DNA of 64,000 bases from Chlamydiales bacterium (GTDB lineage: Bacteria > Chlamydiota > Chlamydiia > Chlamydiales > JAJFMA01), in contig JAUXSF010000035.1 in NCBI GenBank assembly GCA_030679955.1, positions 1 to 64,000 of the forward strand, given 5' to 3'. Under the pieces are notes generated by a model. The model saw nothing but the letters and a program-made list of their open reading frames with translations, made no database searches and was not told the origin of the DNA. The stretch's first letter is position 1. Each line of letters starts with the position of its first letter. Both the position numbers and the translations under genes were made by a program. Below are positions 30,944-43,472 of the stretch, piece by piece.

Positions 30944-32245
30944 ATGACGCAACAGCAAAGTAAGAAATTTCGAATTGTCTCTTTAGGATGCCGTACGAAC
31001 CAGTACGAAGCGCAAGCTTACCGCGATCAGCTAGAGGCTATGGGCTATGTTGCTGCCGAGAACGATGATGCTGCTGAAATTTGCGTAGTCAACACCTGCA
31101 CTGTTACCGCTGGGGCCGACAAGGATAGCAGACATGAAATCCGAAAACTTGCCCGCCAAAACCCCAACACACGTCTTGTTGTCACCGGTTGTTCGGCCGA
31201 AACTCAGAAAGAAGCTATCCAGTCCATTGAAGGAGTTACGGACGTCGTCTTGAACAAAGACAAAGAACGCTTGTTGGATATCGTTTTCCCTGAGATGGAG
31301 TTGCTGCCCGAATTCTCCATCAAAAACTTTGATGGACACACGCGATCATTCGTTAAGGTGCAAGATGGCTGCAACTCTTTCTGCACTTACTGCATTATCC
31401 CTTATGTGCGTGGGCGTTCGCGTTCGCGCTCTATGGACGATGTCCTTCGCGAGGTGGAAGCCCTTATTGCGAATGGGTTCAAAGAAGTTGTCCTTACAGG
31501 CATCAATATCGGTGATTTTGACGGTGCTAAGACGGATCATCCAGATCGCCTTGCTGATCTTGTCAGGGCTGTAGATGCCATTCCAGGCTTAGAACGTCTA
31601 CGCATTTCATCCATTGATCCCGACGAAGTTGACGATAACCTAATTGACGCGGTATTGAATGGCAAAAACACATGTCATTCCTTTCATATCGTTTTGCAAT
31701 CGGGCTCAAATGTCATCTTGAAGCGCATGAACCGCAAATATACACGACAGATTTTCTTAGATACTGTGGAGCGCTTAAAGGTAGCCAGCCCTGATTTTAC
31801 CATGACGACAGATGTTATTGTGGGCTTTCCAGGCGAGACTGAGGCAGACTTTCATGATACTCTTACAGTCTTGCAAGAAGTCTGTTTCGCTAAGGTTCAC
31901 ATGTTTCCCTTTAGCCCACGACCACGCACACGTGCCGCCTTAATGCCCAATCAGGTGCCAGCTGAATTGATGCGCGAACGCAAGCAACAGCTCATTCGCG
32001 TGGCAGAACAGCAGGCGTTTGTCTTGCGTGAACGTTTTGTTGGTCGTCGCATGTCCGTACTTACTGAACAAACAGATGCCAACCATCCTGGGCAAATTTG
32101 TGGTCACACAGAGAATTTCCTGATGGTTTGGCTGCCTTCCGCCAACCTGATTCCTAATGAAATAGTAGAAGTCGAATTGGTCGAAAATAGTCCCGACGGC
32201 CTGATCGGCAAGGTTGTGGGCCAGCAGCAATGCTGCACCGGATAG
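30944..32245 (+). CDS. mtaB: tRNA N6-threonylcarbamoyladenosine methylthiotransferase MtaB
   Basis: Radical-SAM methylthiotransferase that converts t6A37 to ms2t6A37 in tRNAs reading ANN codons. 433 residues. UPF0004 domain with the three cluster Cys in SLGCRTNQYEAQ, NTCTVTAGADKDS and VTGCSAE; radical SAM CxxxCxxC in QDGCNSFCTYCIIPYVRG; HIVLQSGSNVILKRMNR and FPGETEADF; C-terminal TRAM domain. The SLGCRTNQYE start and NTCTVTAGAD distinguish MtaB from MiaB, which is encoded separately at 40608. Overlapped or nearly abutted by the next gene. Confidence 0.93.
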   Translation: MTQQQSKKFRIVSLGCRTNQYEAQAYRDQLEAMGYVAAENDDAAEICVVNTCTVTAGADKDSRHEIRKLARQNPNTRLVVTGCSAETQKEAIQSIEGVTDVVLNKDKERLLDIVFPEMELLPEFSIKNFDGHTRSFVKVQDGCNSFCTYCIIPYVRGRSRSRSMDDVLREVEALIANGFKEVVLTGINIGDFDGAKTDHPDRLADLVRAVDAIPGLERLRISSIDPDEVDDNLIDAVLNGKNTCHSFHIVLQSGSNVILKRMNRKYTRQIFLDTVERLKVASPDFTMTTDVIVGFPGETEADFHDTLTVLQEVCFAKVHMFPFSPRPRTRAALMPNQVPAELMRERKQQLIRVAEQQAFVLRERFVGRRMSVLTEQTDANHPGQICGHTENFLMVWLPSANLIPNEIVEVELVENSPDGLIGKVVGQQQCCTG

Positions 32246-32250
32246 TTTAC

Positions 32251-33309
32251 ATGCGTATTACAATAGCTCAAAAACTTCAGCCATTTTCCCATCGTCCTGG
32301 AACATCAATGCTCGTTCCCGGTAGTGGACAGATTGTGCGACTATTTCCATCTCGCATTGAGTTTGCTAACCATGGCTGTGTGGATCTAGAGATTGAAGGT
32401 CCGGTAGTCGATTTTACCGTACAGCAAGACCTAGAGCGTGGTTACATCAAAGTTTGGGGGCATGCTGCCAATGGCTTCTTTCGCTACTGCTTAGCCACAA
32501 CTGACAACAATCAAGTGCTGCTAACCGCTGAGAAAGTTCCCGGTTCGCATCTGACAATCAAAGCTGCTGGATGGCAGATGTGGCAAGAGGGTATCGCGAG
32601 TTCGGCTGTAGCATTACAAGCTAAGCAAAGCGTTGTGTTCGGCGATACCGGAAATGCTGGCCAATGTTTTGTTCCTGCGGATCTAGAACGACTTTCATTG
32701 GGTATTGATAAAGCACAGGATTGGGACAAAGCAGTTGCGCGCCTTGATCTTGCAGAACTTTTGCCATTTTGGTTTAGACTGGGCAGGCTTACTCCCTTCA
32801 ACGGGACGGTGAAAAATAGTGGCACAACAGCTCTTCTTTCCACGGAGTTTCCATTCGAAAACCTACTCCGAGTAGGGTTCGATGGCCTATTGTGCCCACG
32901 ATTAACTGATACCGATCATCAAGGGTTTGATCTGCCAGTACCTGTTGAGGGTGAAGATCCTCTAGCCTTGCTGCATGCCGGAGCTAAGCTCATACGTCAG
33001 CTGTTCCTTACTCAAGATGGCCATGCGATAAGTGTTTTGCCTGCCTTGCCATCTGAATTGCATCGCGGACGCTTTTTGAATATGGCTTGTTCTTTTGGTG
33101 TTTTAGACATAGAGTGGAGCAAGAAGCTGATACGTCGAATGCGTTTAACGTGCCATGAGTCCTGCCAGGCAACCTTTAACTTCCAAAACGCATTGAAGGA
33201 TTACCGTTTTCGCCAAGGAAGCAAAGACGCAGGAAGAACCGTCCAAAACGGCGCTACAGTCTCTCTGCAAGCGGGTAAAGAGTACCTTTTTGACCACTTC
33301 CATAAATAA
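32251..33309 (+). CDS. Hypothetical protein resembling glycoside-hydrolase accessory (GH65/GH95 C-terminal) domains
   Basis: About 352 residues, beta-rich, no signal peptide. ATG 32251 lies 5 bases after the mtaB stop; ATG 32230 inside mtaB is possible. The C-terminal third (SVLPALPSELHRGRFLNMAC, then FGVLDIEWSKKLIRRMRL) has the LPALP...W/R-G...G...V-W-K pattern of the C-terminal beta domain of GH65/GH95 enzymes. The N-terminal part (VDLEIEGPVVDFTVQQDLER) also looks like a beta-sandwich. The helical catalytic barrel expected between them appears missing or strongly shortened, so catalytic activity is doubtful. The match is by motif only. Confidence 0.6.
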   Translation: MRITIAQKLQPFSHRPGTSMLVPGSGQIVRLFPSRIEFANHGCVDLEIEGPVVDFTVQQDLERGYIKVWGHAANGFFRYCLATTDNNQVLLTAEKVPGSHLTIKAAGWQMWQEGIASSAVALQAKQSVVFGDTGNAGQCFVPADLERLSLGIDKAQDWDKAVARLDLAELLPFWFRLGRLTPFNGTVKNSGTTALLSTEFPFENLLRVGFDGLLCPRLTDTDHQGFDLPVPVEGEDPLALLHAGAKLIRQLFLTQDGHAISVLPALPSELHRGRFLNMACSFGVLDIEWSKKLIRRMRLTCHESCQATFNFQNALKDYRFRQGSKDAGRTVQNGATVSLQAGKEYLFDHFHK

Positions 33310-33310
33310 A

Positions 33311-33430
33311 TCTGGGGAGTGGACTTAGTGGACGATGTGGACGGACTCTCTGTTCGTAAGGTCCCTGTGAGGCAAGATCTAGCCGTGAAGGCGGCTACAT
33401 GCTGCCGCCGCCTTCGCGACTGGGTTTTGC
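33311..33430. repeat. Composite intergenic repeat (families B and C)
   Basis: Contains family-B words (GTGGACTTAGTGGAC; TAAGGTCCCTGTGA) followed by a hairpin with GTGAAGGCGGCTACATGC and GCCGCCGCCTTCGCGACTGG, echoing the GCGGCTAAAGCATGTAGCC core of the 20.6-20.9 kb element. Lies between convergent genes. Confidence 0.55.
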
Positions 33431-33434
33431 ACGA

Positions 33435-35744
33435 CTAAGACAGAGATTCGATTGCCTTATCAAAAGCCGCGAGTCTCTTTTCGGGCTTGTCTTGATCGGG
33501 AAAATCAGTTTGCCAATTCATGATAAAACGCTCTAGATGGCTTTCTGGGGATATATTTGGGAACAGTGCCCTAAACGGATAAATACGGAAAGCTGCCTCT
33601 AACACAAGCTTGGTTAATAGTTCATGTCGAAAGCCTTGAACGATTTGCGGGTTATCGCATTTAACTACAGCCAAGTCAGCTTGTCTTTTGCCATGCTTAT
33701 TTACATACTTGCATAGATCCTTTGATACCTGTGACCTGCGACCATTGACTATTAGGCCCAGCCCCAAGGCCGCTTCCGCTAAAGATACCAATAAGTGTTG
33801 AGAAGTAAACAGCGCCAATGCCGCACCTGCTGCTGCAATAGTAGCTCCCAAAGAACTGGTAATTTTGTTACTTTGTATCCGCTTTTCCAGGCTTCGTATC
33901 TTGCCGACTTGTTTTTCATTTCCTCGTTCTACGTGACATGCCATAAGGGATTCTATTTGTTGTTTTTGGCTACGACCGACATTAAGCTTGAGCCTTAGAG
34001 ATTCCATTTGATGAATGAGCTCTCCTTGAAGAGCTGGTAAGCTGGATGGAAGGTCAAATAGGTGAAAAGCGTAAAGCGTAAAGAGTTCCGGTAAATCCTT
34101 GCTGGCAAGTAGTTCGAAGATCTTATTCAAGGGGAGCCCGTCAAACTGCGAAACAATAGTATGAACCTCGTCAGCTAAGCAGCGCTGAAAAGCGATCTTT
34201 TCGCGCGTGGACAAGGAGGAGAACGGCATGGAGCCCTCGGCCAGGCATTTGAGCGCGTGCTCTCTCAATTCATCAAATTTATTTCTTACGCTAAGCTGTT
34301 CTTGTGGATTAAGCGGTTGAATATCTCGCCCTGTTAAGAATGGAAGTATTTCCAAAAGATCCTCTCGAACAGAAAGGCTTCCCACATTTTTTGCATCTGA
34401 GGTTGATCTTGCTACAGGAACAAGTTCCTTTGGTGTTTCTATTTCGATTTGCGAGACCAAGCCTTTAAGGCTCGGATAGCTGTCTTCTATAGCAATAATG
34501 ATTTTCCACAGTTTGCCTTGTTGTTTTACCTGCGTTAGGCGTGGATCTTCCTCTTCTTCAGTCAAAAGCACTGAAGGGGCTTCCTTTGATACTAGACTGT
34601 CCATTTTCACAGCATTGTCAAAACTTGCCAGTCTTTCTAGGGGATCATAGTGCTCGCTAAAGTGGGACTTCCATTTAGATTTAAAAAGTTTATATTCTAG
34701 GCTAGGAGGCAAATCTTCTTGAAATAAACTCAATTTCAACGCTGCCGCCGAGCTGGCTAAATACGAAAGAAAAAAGGCCCGTGTGCTTAGAATGGTGTCT
34801 CTATCCCCAGATGTCGCTGTCGCTAAATCAGCTTCTCTTTCTTTACCCGCGCAGACAAACCTGTCAATTTCAGACTGCGTCTTGCTAAATTCACCTAACT
34901 CTTTCGATGCCTCAATTATCATTGGAATGCCTATAGCTACAGCGGTGGTAGACGCCCATAGAAATGGAGAAAATAACAACCCGAGCGTCCCGTAGCCCAT
35001 AAGGGCATAACCTGCAATAGGCTTATATGAAAACCGGTTGTAGACCTCCAACTTTTGCTCAATCGCGCCAACGATTTGGTTCTCTCCTCTTTCAATAGCG
35101 CGCCTAATTAATGATTCAATCTTTTCATGATCTGTCTTGTCATGGCTGTGCTTCAGACGTAAGTGCTCTATCTCGTGTAGAAGTACGCCCTTTAAAGTGG
35201 ACAATTCGTTAGGGAAATCAAAACCACCTGCCAATGCAAATTTGACAAGGTCCTTGGGATCGACCTGACTTAACTGATTATAAATCTGCTGTAATGAAAG
35301 GCCGTCAAATTGACGTGAAAAAATTTCTAAATCTTTTGAACAATGTTTTACGAGCGCTACTCTTTCAGCCAATGATAGTGATTCGCTTAATGAAGCTCCA
35401 CGTGGTGGCCCGTTCATGCATTTTTCTGTAAACTCTAAGAACCTTTGTTCGATGTCTTTGATCTCTTCTTCAGAAGAGTCAAATTGCTCCAATATTTCTC
35501 GCCAGAGATAAACTGTGTTCACGCCGTCGCTGCAGGTGGCAGCAAGTGGAGAACTTCGCATCTCCGCGCTGTTGCTGTTCATGGGGACTAGGCGCTGGAC
35601 GATACCTTTTAGGTGGGGATACTTCTGCTCAAGATCTAGGATAACTTTCCATAGGCGCCCGAGTTTCTTGGTCTCTAAAAGGCGTGGATCGTTGTTGCCT
35701 GCGCGGAGTTGGGGCTTCTCACTTGATAACGCTAATGAATTCAT
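33435..35744 (-). CDS. Internally duplicated M48-like membrane metalloprotease (one copy degenerate)
   Basis: 769 residues in two homologous halves. Each half begins with DPRL...LGRLWKVILDLEQKYP or QGKLWKIIIAIEDSYP, then a helical region, LSTLKGVLLHEIEHLRLKH or LPALQGELIHQMESLRLKL, a hydrophobic hairpin (about residues 243-278 and the matching site in half 2), and GKEREADLATA or GKRQADLAVV. Half 1 has a full zinc motif His190-Glu191-x-x-His194, and Glu302-x-Glu304-Ala-Asp306 supplies the expected third-ligand region of M48 peptidases. Half 2 has HQMES and RQADL, so catalytic Glu and second His are lost: a pseudoenzyme. No classic signal peptide. Possibly an envelope protease or a secreted host-directed protein (inference). 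Transcribed alone, with an AT-rich promoter region at 35745-35830. Confidence 0.7.
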   Translation of the reverse strand: MNSLALSSEKPQLRAGNNDPRLLETKKLGRLWKVILDLEQKYPHLKGIVQRLVPMNSNSAEMRSSPLAATCSDGVNTVYLWREILEQFDSSEEEIKDIEQRFLEFTEKCMNGPPRGASLSESLSLAERVALVKHCSKDLEIFSRQFDGLSLQQIYNQLSQVDPKDLVKFALAGGFDFPNELSTLKGVLLHEIEHLRLKHSHDKTDHEKIESLIRRAIERGENQIVGAIEQKLEVYNRFSYKPIAGYALMGYGTLGLLFSPFLWASTTAVAIGIPMIIEASKELGEFSKTQSEIDRFVCAGKEREADLATATSGDRDTILSTRAFFLSYLASSAAALKLSLFQEDLPPSLEYKLFKSKWKSHFSEHYDPLERLASFDNAVKMDSLVSKEAPSVLLTEEEEDPRLTQVKQQGKLWKIIIAIEDSYPSLKGLVSQIEIETPKELVPVARSTSDAKNVGSLSVREDLLEILPFLTGRDIQPLNPQEQLSVRNKFDELREHALKCLAEGSMPFSSLSTREKIAFQRCLADEVHTIVSQFDGLPLNKIFELLASKDLPELFTLYAFHLFDLPSSLPALQGELIHQMESLRLKLNVGRSQKQQIESLMACHVERGNEKQVGKIRSLEKRIQSNKITSSLGATIAAAGAALALFTSQHLLVSLAEAALGLGLIVNGRRSQVSKDLCKYVNKHGKRQADLAVVKCDNPQIVQGFRHELLTKLVLEAAFRIYPFRALFPNISPESHLERFIMNWQTDFPDQDKPEKRLAAFDKAIESLS

Positions 35745-35830
35745 AATTATACAACTGATTCGAATTAATAATAATTAAATCATTTAATCATTATTGTTAA
35801 TTAAAATCAATTATTTTTAATTGTAGCTTG

Positions 35831-36196
35831 TTATAATGAACTATTCTTAATCTGTATGATATATGCCTCAAGTACATCATCAGAAAGGTTGACGCTGTTA
35901 TGACCCTCTAAATAGGGATCGATGGGGCGGAAAACAGCTTCGCCTGTGGGAAGCGGGATCTCTGAACTTGTGCCGTCAGGTTCGAAACGCTTAATGGTAC
36001 CACCCTGGATAGCAATGACAATGTGGGGGTATTCATCTCGGTGAAAGCCTGTTGTTTCTCTTGGGTCCAACTTAAACTTGGACAAGCATATAGACTGATT
36101 TTCAAAGACAATTGTGTGCTCAATAGAATAGCCACAGATGGGCAGAATACTAAAAAGAAGGTATTTTGTTAGCGCTACGCACTTAAAAGTACTCAT
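35831..36196 (-). CDS. Secreted small cupin-domain protein
   Basis: 121 residues: an N-terminal hydrophobic stretch (KYLLFSILPICGYS, residues about 11-24) that looks like a signal peptide ending near a Cys, possibly a lipoprotein, although the lipobox is not ideal. A single cupin barrel follows: GFHRDEYPHIVIAIQGGTIK (cupin motif 1, His and Asp/Glu), PLPTGEAVFRP and a C-terminal EAYIIQIK. The usual metal-binding HxH pair is only partly present, so binding rather than catalysis is likely. Neighbours glgB divergently; no functional link apparent. Confidence 0.7.
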   Translation of the reverse strand: MSTFKCVALTKYLLFSILPICGYSIEHTIVFENQSICLSKFKLDPRETTGFHRDEYPHIVIAIQGGTIKRFEPDGTSSEIPLPTGEAVFRPIDPYLEGHNSVNLSDDVLEAYIIQIKNSSL

Positions 36197-36364
36197 TAGC
36201 CATCACTCGATGATTTTTTTGGAACGGTATTAAGCAGAGTTTTGTCTTTATCTTCAATATCCCGGATAACTTGCACTGCCGGTTTAGCCAGCATTTATGT
36301 AAAAATTCCTTTGATTCTTAACACCTCCTCTGCAACTCTGGGCAAAGCAAAAGAGGGTGATCAA

Positions 36365-40539
<4,175 letters not shown>

Positions 40540-40540
40540 A

Positions 40541-40602
40541 ATTTTAACGCAAAGTCGCAAAGATAGAATTTTCGTCGCGCCTATGCGTCTTTGCGTTAAA
40601 TT
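40541..40602. repeat. Family-A inverted repeat
   Basis: ATTTTAACGCAAAGTCGC at the left and TGCGTCTTTGCGTTAAAT at the right. It occupies almost the whole gap between the convergent ligA and miaB genes and may serve as a two-way transcript end. Confidence 0.8.
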
Positions 40603-40607
40603 CTGTA

Positions 40608-41933
40608 CTAACTTACGAGATCGCCAATCATTGTCTGTTTGGTGTAGCTATGTAGCTTAACTTTTTGGAACGAGCCGATAAGCTCCGGTCCGCCAGGGAA
40701 TACGACGTGCTTCCAGCACGATGTGCGGCCCTTGACGAACTTCTCATCGTGTCTAGTGATCTTTTCGACCAATACTTCGACTTCTGTACCTAAGAAAGCT
40801 TGGCGCTCCTCAGCATAGATCTCTTCCTGCAGGGCCAAGAGCCTTTTGTGACGCTCCTGTTTTACCTCTTCAGGCACATCATCGCGCCAACGCATTGCAG
40901 GGGTTCCTTTACGCGGGCTATATGTGAATATGAAGGCCATAGAGAAGCGTATTTCCTTCATACGCTGATAGGTTTCCTCGAAATCTTCATCGCTCTCTGT
41001 TGGGAAGCCGACAATGATATCTGTTCCTAAAGCAGCGTTAGGAACTAGCTCGCGAAGCATCTGTACCTTTTCAAGGTATTGTTCGACAGTATAGATGCGG
41101 TGCATCTTCTTCAAAATACGGTTTGAACCGGCTTGAAGCGGGAAGTGAACGAAGTCGCACAAGCTTTTCAGGGATCCAATGGCTTGCATGAGCTCGCGAG
41201 TGATATCCACAGGGTGGCTAGTCATAAAACGAATGCGTCCCATACCTGGAAGGGCATCTAATCGGTACAGCAAATCGTGGAAGAGGCAATTCCATTCAGG
41301 CTGGTCTTTGCCAAAGCTATTGACGTTTTGACCTAAAAGGGTGAACTCTTTGTAACCTTGGTCGATCAGGCGACGACACTCTTCCACGATTTCGTCAGGC
41401 GAGCGCGATACCTCTGGACCACGTGTATAGGGGACAACGCAGTAAGTACAAAATTTGTCGCAGCCGCGGATAATGGGTACATGAGCCTTGATGGTGTCCT
41501 CACGGCTGGCGCCTACGTAGTCAAGTTCGTGTGAAAAGCGCTCATCGGTACGAATGGTTGGTTTACCAGAGGAAAGAACATCATCCAAGACCGCATCGAG
41601 TTGGTGGATGTTGTTAGTTCCTAAAACAAAGTTGATATGAGGAAGTTTTAGAAACAACGAATCTTTTTTTGCATTGGCCATGCAGCCGGTCACGCCGATG
41701 ATCGCATCGCGTTTCTTTGTGTTCTCTAAAAGACCCAGTTTACCCATGGCTTTTCGCTCCGCCAGGTCTCGGATAGAGCAAGTATTAAATATGAGGAGGT
41801 CCGCGTCGTATTCATCAACGGTGCGTTGTAGGCCTCTACGCTCTAACATGCCGGCCATGACCTCTGAGTCATTTTCATTCATTTGACACCCGTAGGTGCG
41901 TATATAAAATTTTTTAAGGTCGGCCATGTGCAT
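40608..41933 (-). CDS. miaB: tRNA-2-methylthio-N6-dimethylallyladenosine synthase
   Basis: Radical-SAM methylthiotransferase acting on i6A37 of tRNAs reading UNN codons. 441 residues: UPF0004 Cys in RTYGCQMNENDSE, NTCSIRDLAERK and VTGCMANAKK; radical SAM cluster in RGCDKFCTYCVVPYTRG; HFPLQAGSNRILKKMHR; IVGFPTESDEDF; TRAM domain at the end. Start either ATG 41933 or the Met two codons later. Distinct from mtaB at 30944, so this organism keeps both methylthiotransferases. Confidence 0.95.
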   Translation of the reverse strand: MHMADLKKFYIRTYGCQMNENDSEVMAGMLERRGLQRTVDEYDADLLIFNTCSIRDLAERKAMGKLGLLENTKKRDAIIGVTGCMANAKKDSLFLKLPHINFVLGTNNIHQLDAVLDDVLSSGKPTIRTDERFSHELDYVGASREDTIKAHVPIIRGCDKFCTYCVVPYTRGPEVSRSPDEIVEECRRLIDQGYKEFTLLGQNVNSFGKDQPEWNCLFHDLLYRLDALPGMGRIRFMTSHPVDITRELMQAIGSLKSLCDFVHFPLQAGSNRILKKMHRIYTVEQYLEKVQMLRELVPNAALGTDIIVGFPTESDEDFEETYQRMKEIRFSMAFIFTYSPRKGTPAMRWRDDVPEEVKQERHKRLLALQEEIYAEERQAFLGTEVEVLVEKITRHDEKFVKGRTSCWKHVVFPGGPELIGSFQKVKLHSYTKQTMIGDLVS

Positions 41934-41999
41934 AATTCGTTTTTTAAGTGTAAAGTGACGGGCATTGTAGCTTTCCTTTGGTCATTTTGCAAGCCTAAG

Positions 42000-42348
42000 A
42001 CCCAGATTGCTACCAAAACCTCATCTAGAACTTTGTGAAGTACACCAGATATGGTTTTACGCCACGAAAGCGAGGGTCGTCCCTTGCTGAGAGGCGTGGA
42101 GCCATAGATGGTGCGCTTCGTAAAGTTCTAGATGAGTGAACCTTGCCACAAAAATGAAGCACTGTAGGCGAGGATGAAACAAAATATTTTTATGAGAAAT
42201 CCATTTTCCGTCCGGCTCTTTCTGTTATTTTAGTCCATTTGCTAGGTCTTGGTTTTCGCCAAGGGATGAACCCTTGCCTTCAAACCAAGACTACGCAGCT
42301 TAACCAAAATAACAGACGTGTACCGCAAGTTTTGGTAGCAATCTGGGT
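42000..42348. mobile_element. Candidate MITE-like element with 20-bp perfect terminal inverted repeats
   Basis: ACCCAGATTGCTACCAAAAC at 42000-42019 is matched exactly as its reverse complement at 42329-42348. Inside are two further inverted pairs: CATCTAGAACTTTGTGAAG (42022) with CTTCGTAAAGTTCTAGATG (42116), and AGGTCTTGGTTTTCGCCAAG (42243) with CCTTGCCTTCAAACCAAGAC. No long ORF lies inside. A TAA on each side, one base out from the repeats, could be a target duplication. It occupies most of the 530-base gap between miaB and rplM, directly upstream of the ribosomal-protein promoter. Confidence 0.6.
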
Positions 42349-42386
42349 TTAAGGGAGGAAGTTTTGCTTTTTGCTGTAAAAAGGTG

Positions 42387-42415
42387 TTGGCAAAATGTGG
42401 AAAAGTCGCTATGAT
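42387..42415 (+). promoter_or_regulatory. Sigma-70-type promoter for rplM-rpsI
   Basis: TTGGCA (42387-42392), 17-base spacer, TATGAT (42410-42415), 50 bases before the rplM ATG. Good match and ideal spacing, directly downstream of the inverted-repeat element. Confidence 0.6.
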
Positions 42416-42464
42416 ATCGGCTTCATATTTGGTTAATTTATCTCTAAGTCGAAAGGGACTGAAC

Positions 42465-42905
42465 ATGCATTTACGGCAGAACACCCCGATGCTCAAGGTA
42501 GAAGAAGTAGAGCGCCAGTGGCTAGTCATCGACGCCAAGGGCAAAACTCTCGGACGCCTCGCATCGGAGATTGCAAAAATTTTACGTGGTAAACACCGTC
42601 CAGATTACACACCTCATGTTGACAGTGGCGATGGCGTCATCGTTATCAACGCGGGTGAAATTGCGGTAACGGGCAATAAAGAAGCTCAAAAGATTTACCG
42701 TAGTTATACGGGTCACATTGGCGGTATGCGTGAAGTTACCTTCCGCACAATGAAGGCTCGCAAACCTACCGAGATGCTGCGACGCGCGGTTGACGGTATG
42801 ATTCCTGCAACTAAGCAGGGAAGAGCACAACTTAAGCGCTTGCGTCTATTTGCTGGTGCTGAACACGATTTGGCTGCGCAACAACCAATAAAGGTGAGTG
42901 TGTAA
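42465..42905 (+). CDS. rplM: Ribosomal protein L13
   Basis: 146-residue large-subunit protein. ATG 42465 is chosen (AAAGGGA upstream; the frame to 42384 would overlap the promoter). Signatures: [71 protein letters not shown]. Followed by rpsI after one base, the standard L13-S9 pair. Confidence 0.97.
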   Translation: MHLRQNTPMLKVEEVERQWLVIDAKGKTLGRLASEIAKILRGKHRPDYTPHVDSGDGVIVINAGEIAVTGNKEAQKIYRSYTGHIGGMREVTFRTMKARKPTEMLRRAVDGMIPATKQGRAQLKRLRLFAGAEHDLAAQQPIKVSV

Positions 42906-42906
42906 G

Positions 42907-43305
42907 ATGAAGAAAGAAATCGAAGAGTTTATTGGAACAGGTCGTCGTAAGACCGCTGTTGCGTCAGTTCGCCTACGTCCAGGTGCTGGTAAGATTAACA
43001 TCAATGGCCGTGCTTTTGATGAATATCTACCACTAGACTTCCAACGTCAGACAGTTCTATCCCCATTGGATAAAGTGGCTAAGGCTGAAAACTACGATAT
43101 GATCATCCGCGTTAAAGGCGGCGGCATCGAAGGACAGGTTATTGCAATCCGTCTTGGTTTAGCTCGCGCTTTAGTGTTGGAGAACCAAGAAAGACGTCAG
43201 GACCTTAAAGTTGTTGGCTTCTTAACACGTGACTCTCGTAAGAGAGAGCGTAAGAAGTACGGCCAGAAAGGTGCCCGTAAGCGCTTCCAGTTCTCGAAGC
43301 GTTAG
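42907..43305 (+). CDS. rpsI: Ribosomal protein S9
   Basis: 132-residue small-subunit protein. ATG 42907 with GGTGAG inside the end of rplM. Signatures: [58 protein letters not shown] and the conserved C-terminal SKR that reaches the P site. Confidence 0.97.
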   Translation: MKKEIEEFIGTGRRKTAVASVRLRPGAGKININGRAFDEYLPLDFQRQTVLSPLDKVAKAENYDMIIRVKGGGIEGQVIAIRLGLARALVLENQERRQDLKVVGFLTRDSRKRERKKYGQKGARKRFQFSKR

Positions 43306-43340
43306 ATTCTACAGATTGGCGATTTATCGCCTCTGTATCA

Positions 43341-43368
43341 AACCTCGGCCTTTGCCGAGGTTTTTTTT
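43341..43368 (+). terminator. Intrinsic terminator of rplM-rpsI
   Basis: AACCTCGGC, short loop, GCCGAGGTT, then eight T. A canonical Rho-independent terminator 35 bases after the rpsI stop. A second small stem (GGCGATTTATCGCC) precedes it. Confidence 0.9.
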
Positions 43369-43390
43369 GCCTTGAGGGGTAGTAGACGAG

Positions 43391-43468
43391 GTGGACAAAG
43401 GACCTAAGTAAATATTAATCCTTCAGGTCCCTAAGGTCTCTTTCGTCCCTAAGGTCCCTATGTCCATT
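43391..43468. repeat. Family-B intergenic repeat
   Basis: GGACAAAGGACCTAAGT at the left and ACTT/GGTCCCTAAGGTCTCTTTCG words at the right, ending AAGGTCCCTATGTCCATT. Imperfect inverted repeat between the rpsI terminator and the convergent phosphatase gene. Confidence 0.7.
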
Positions 43469-43472
43469 AACT

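Noticed and set aside
36242-36364. N-terminal extension of GlgB
   Set aside because: The upstream TTG lacks an RBS, and the extension is not typical of branching enzymes; ATG 36365 follows GAGGGTG.
42242-42544. Minus-strand 100-aa ORF across the rplM start
   Set aside because: Overlaps the rplM promoter, the inverted-repeat element and the L13 coding start; no RBS.
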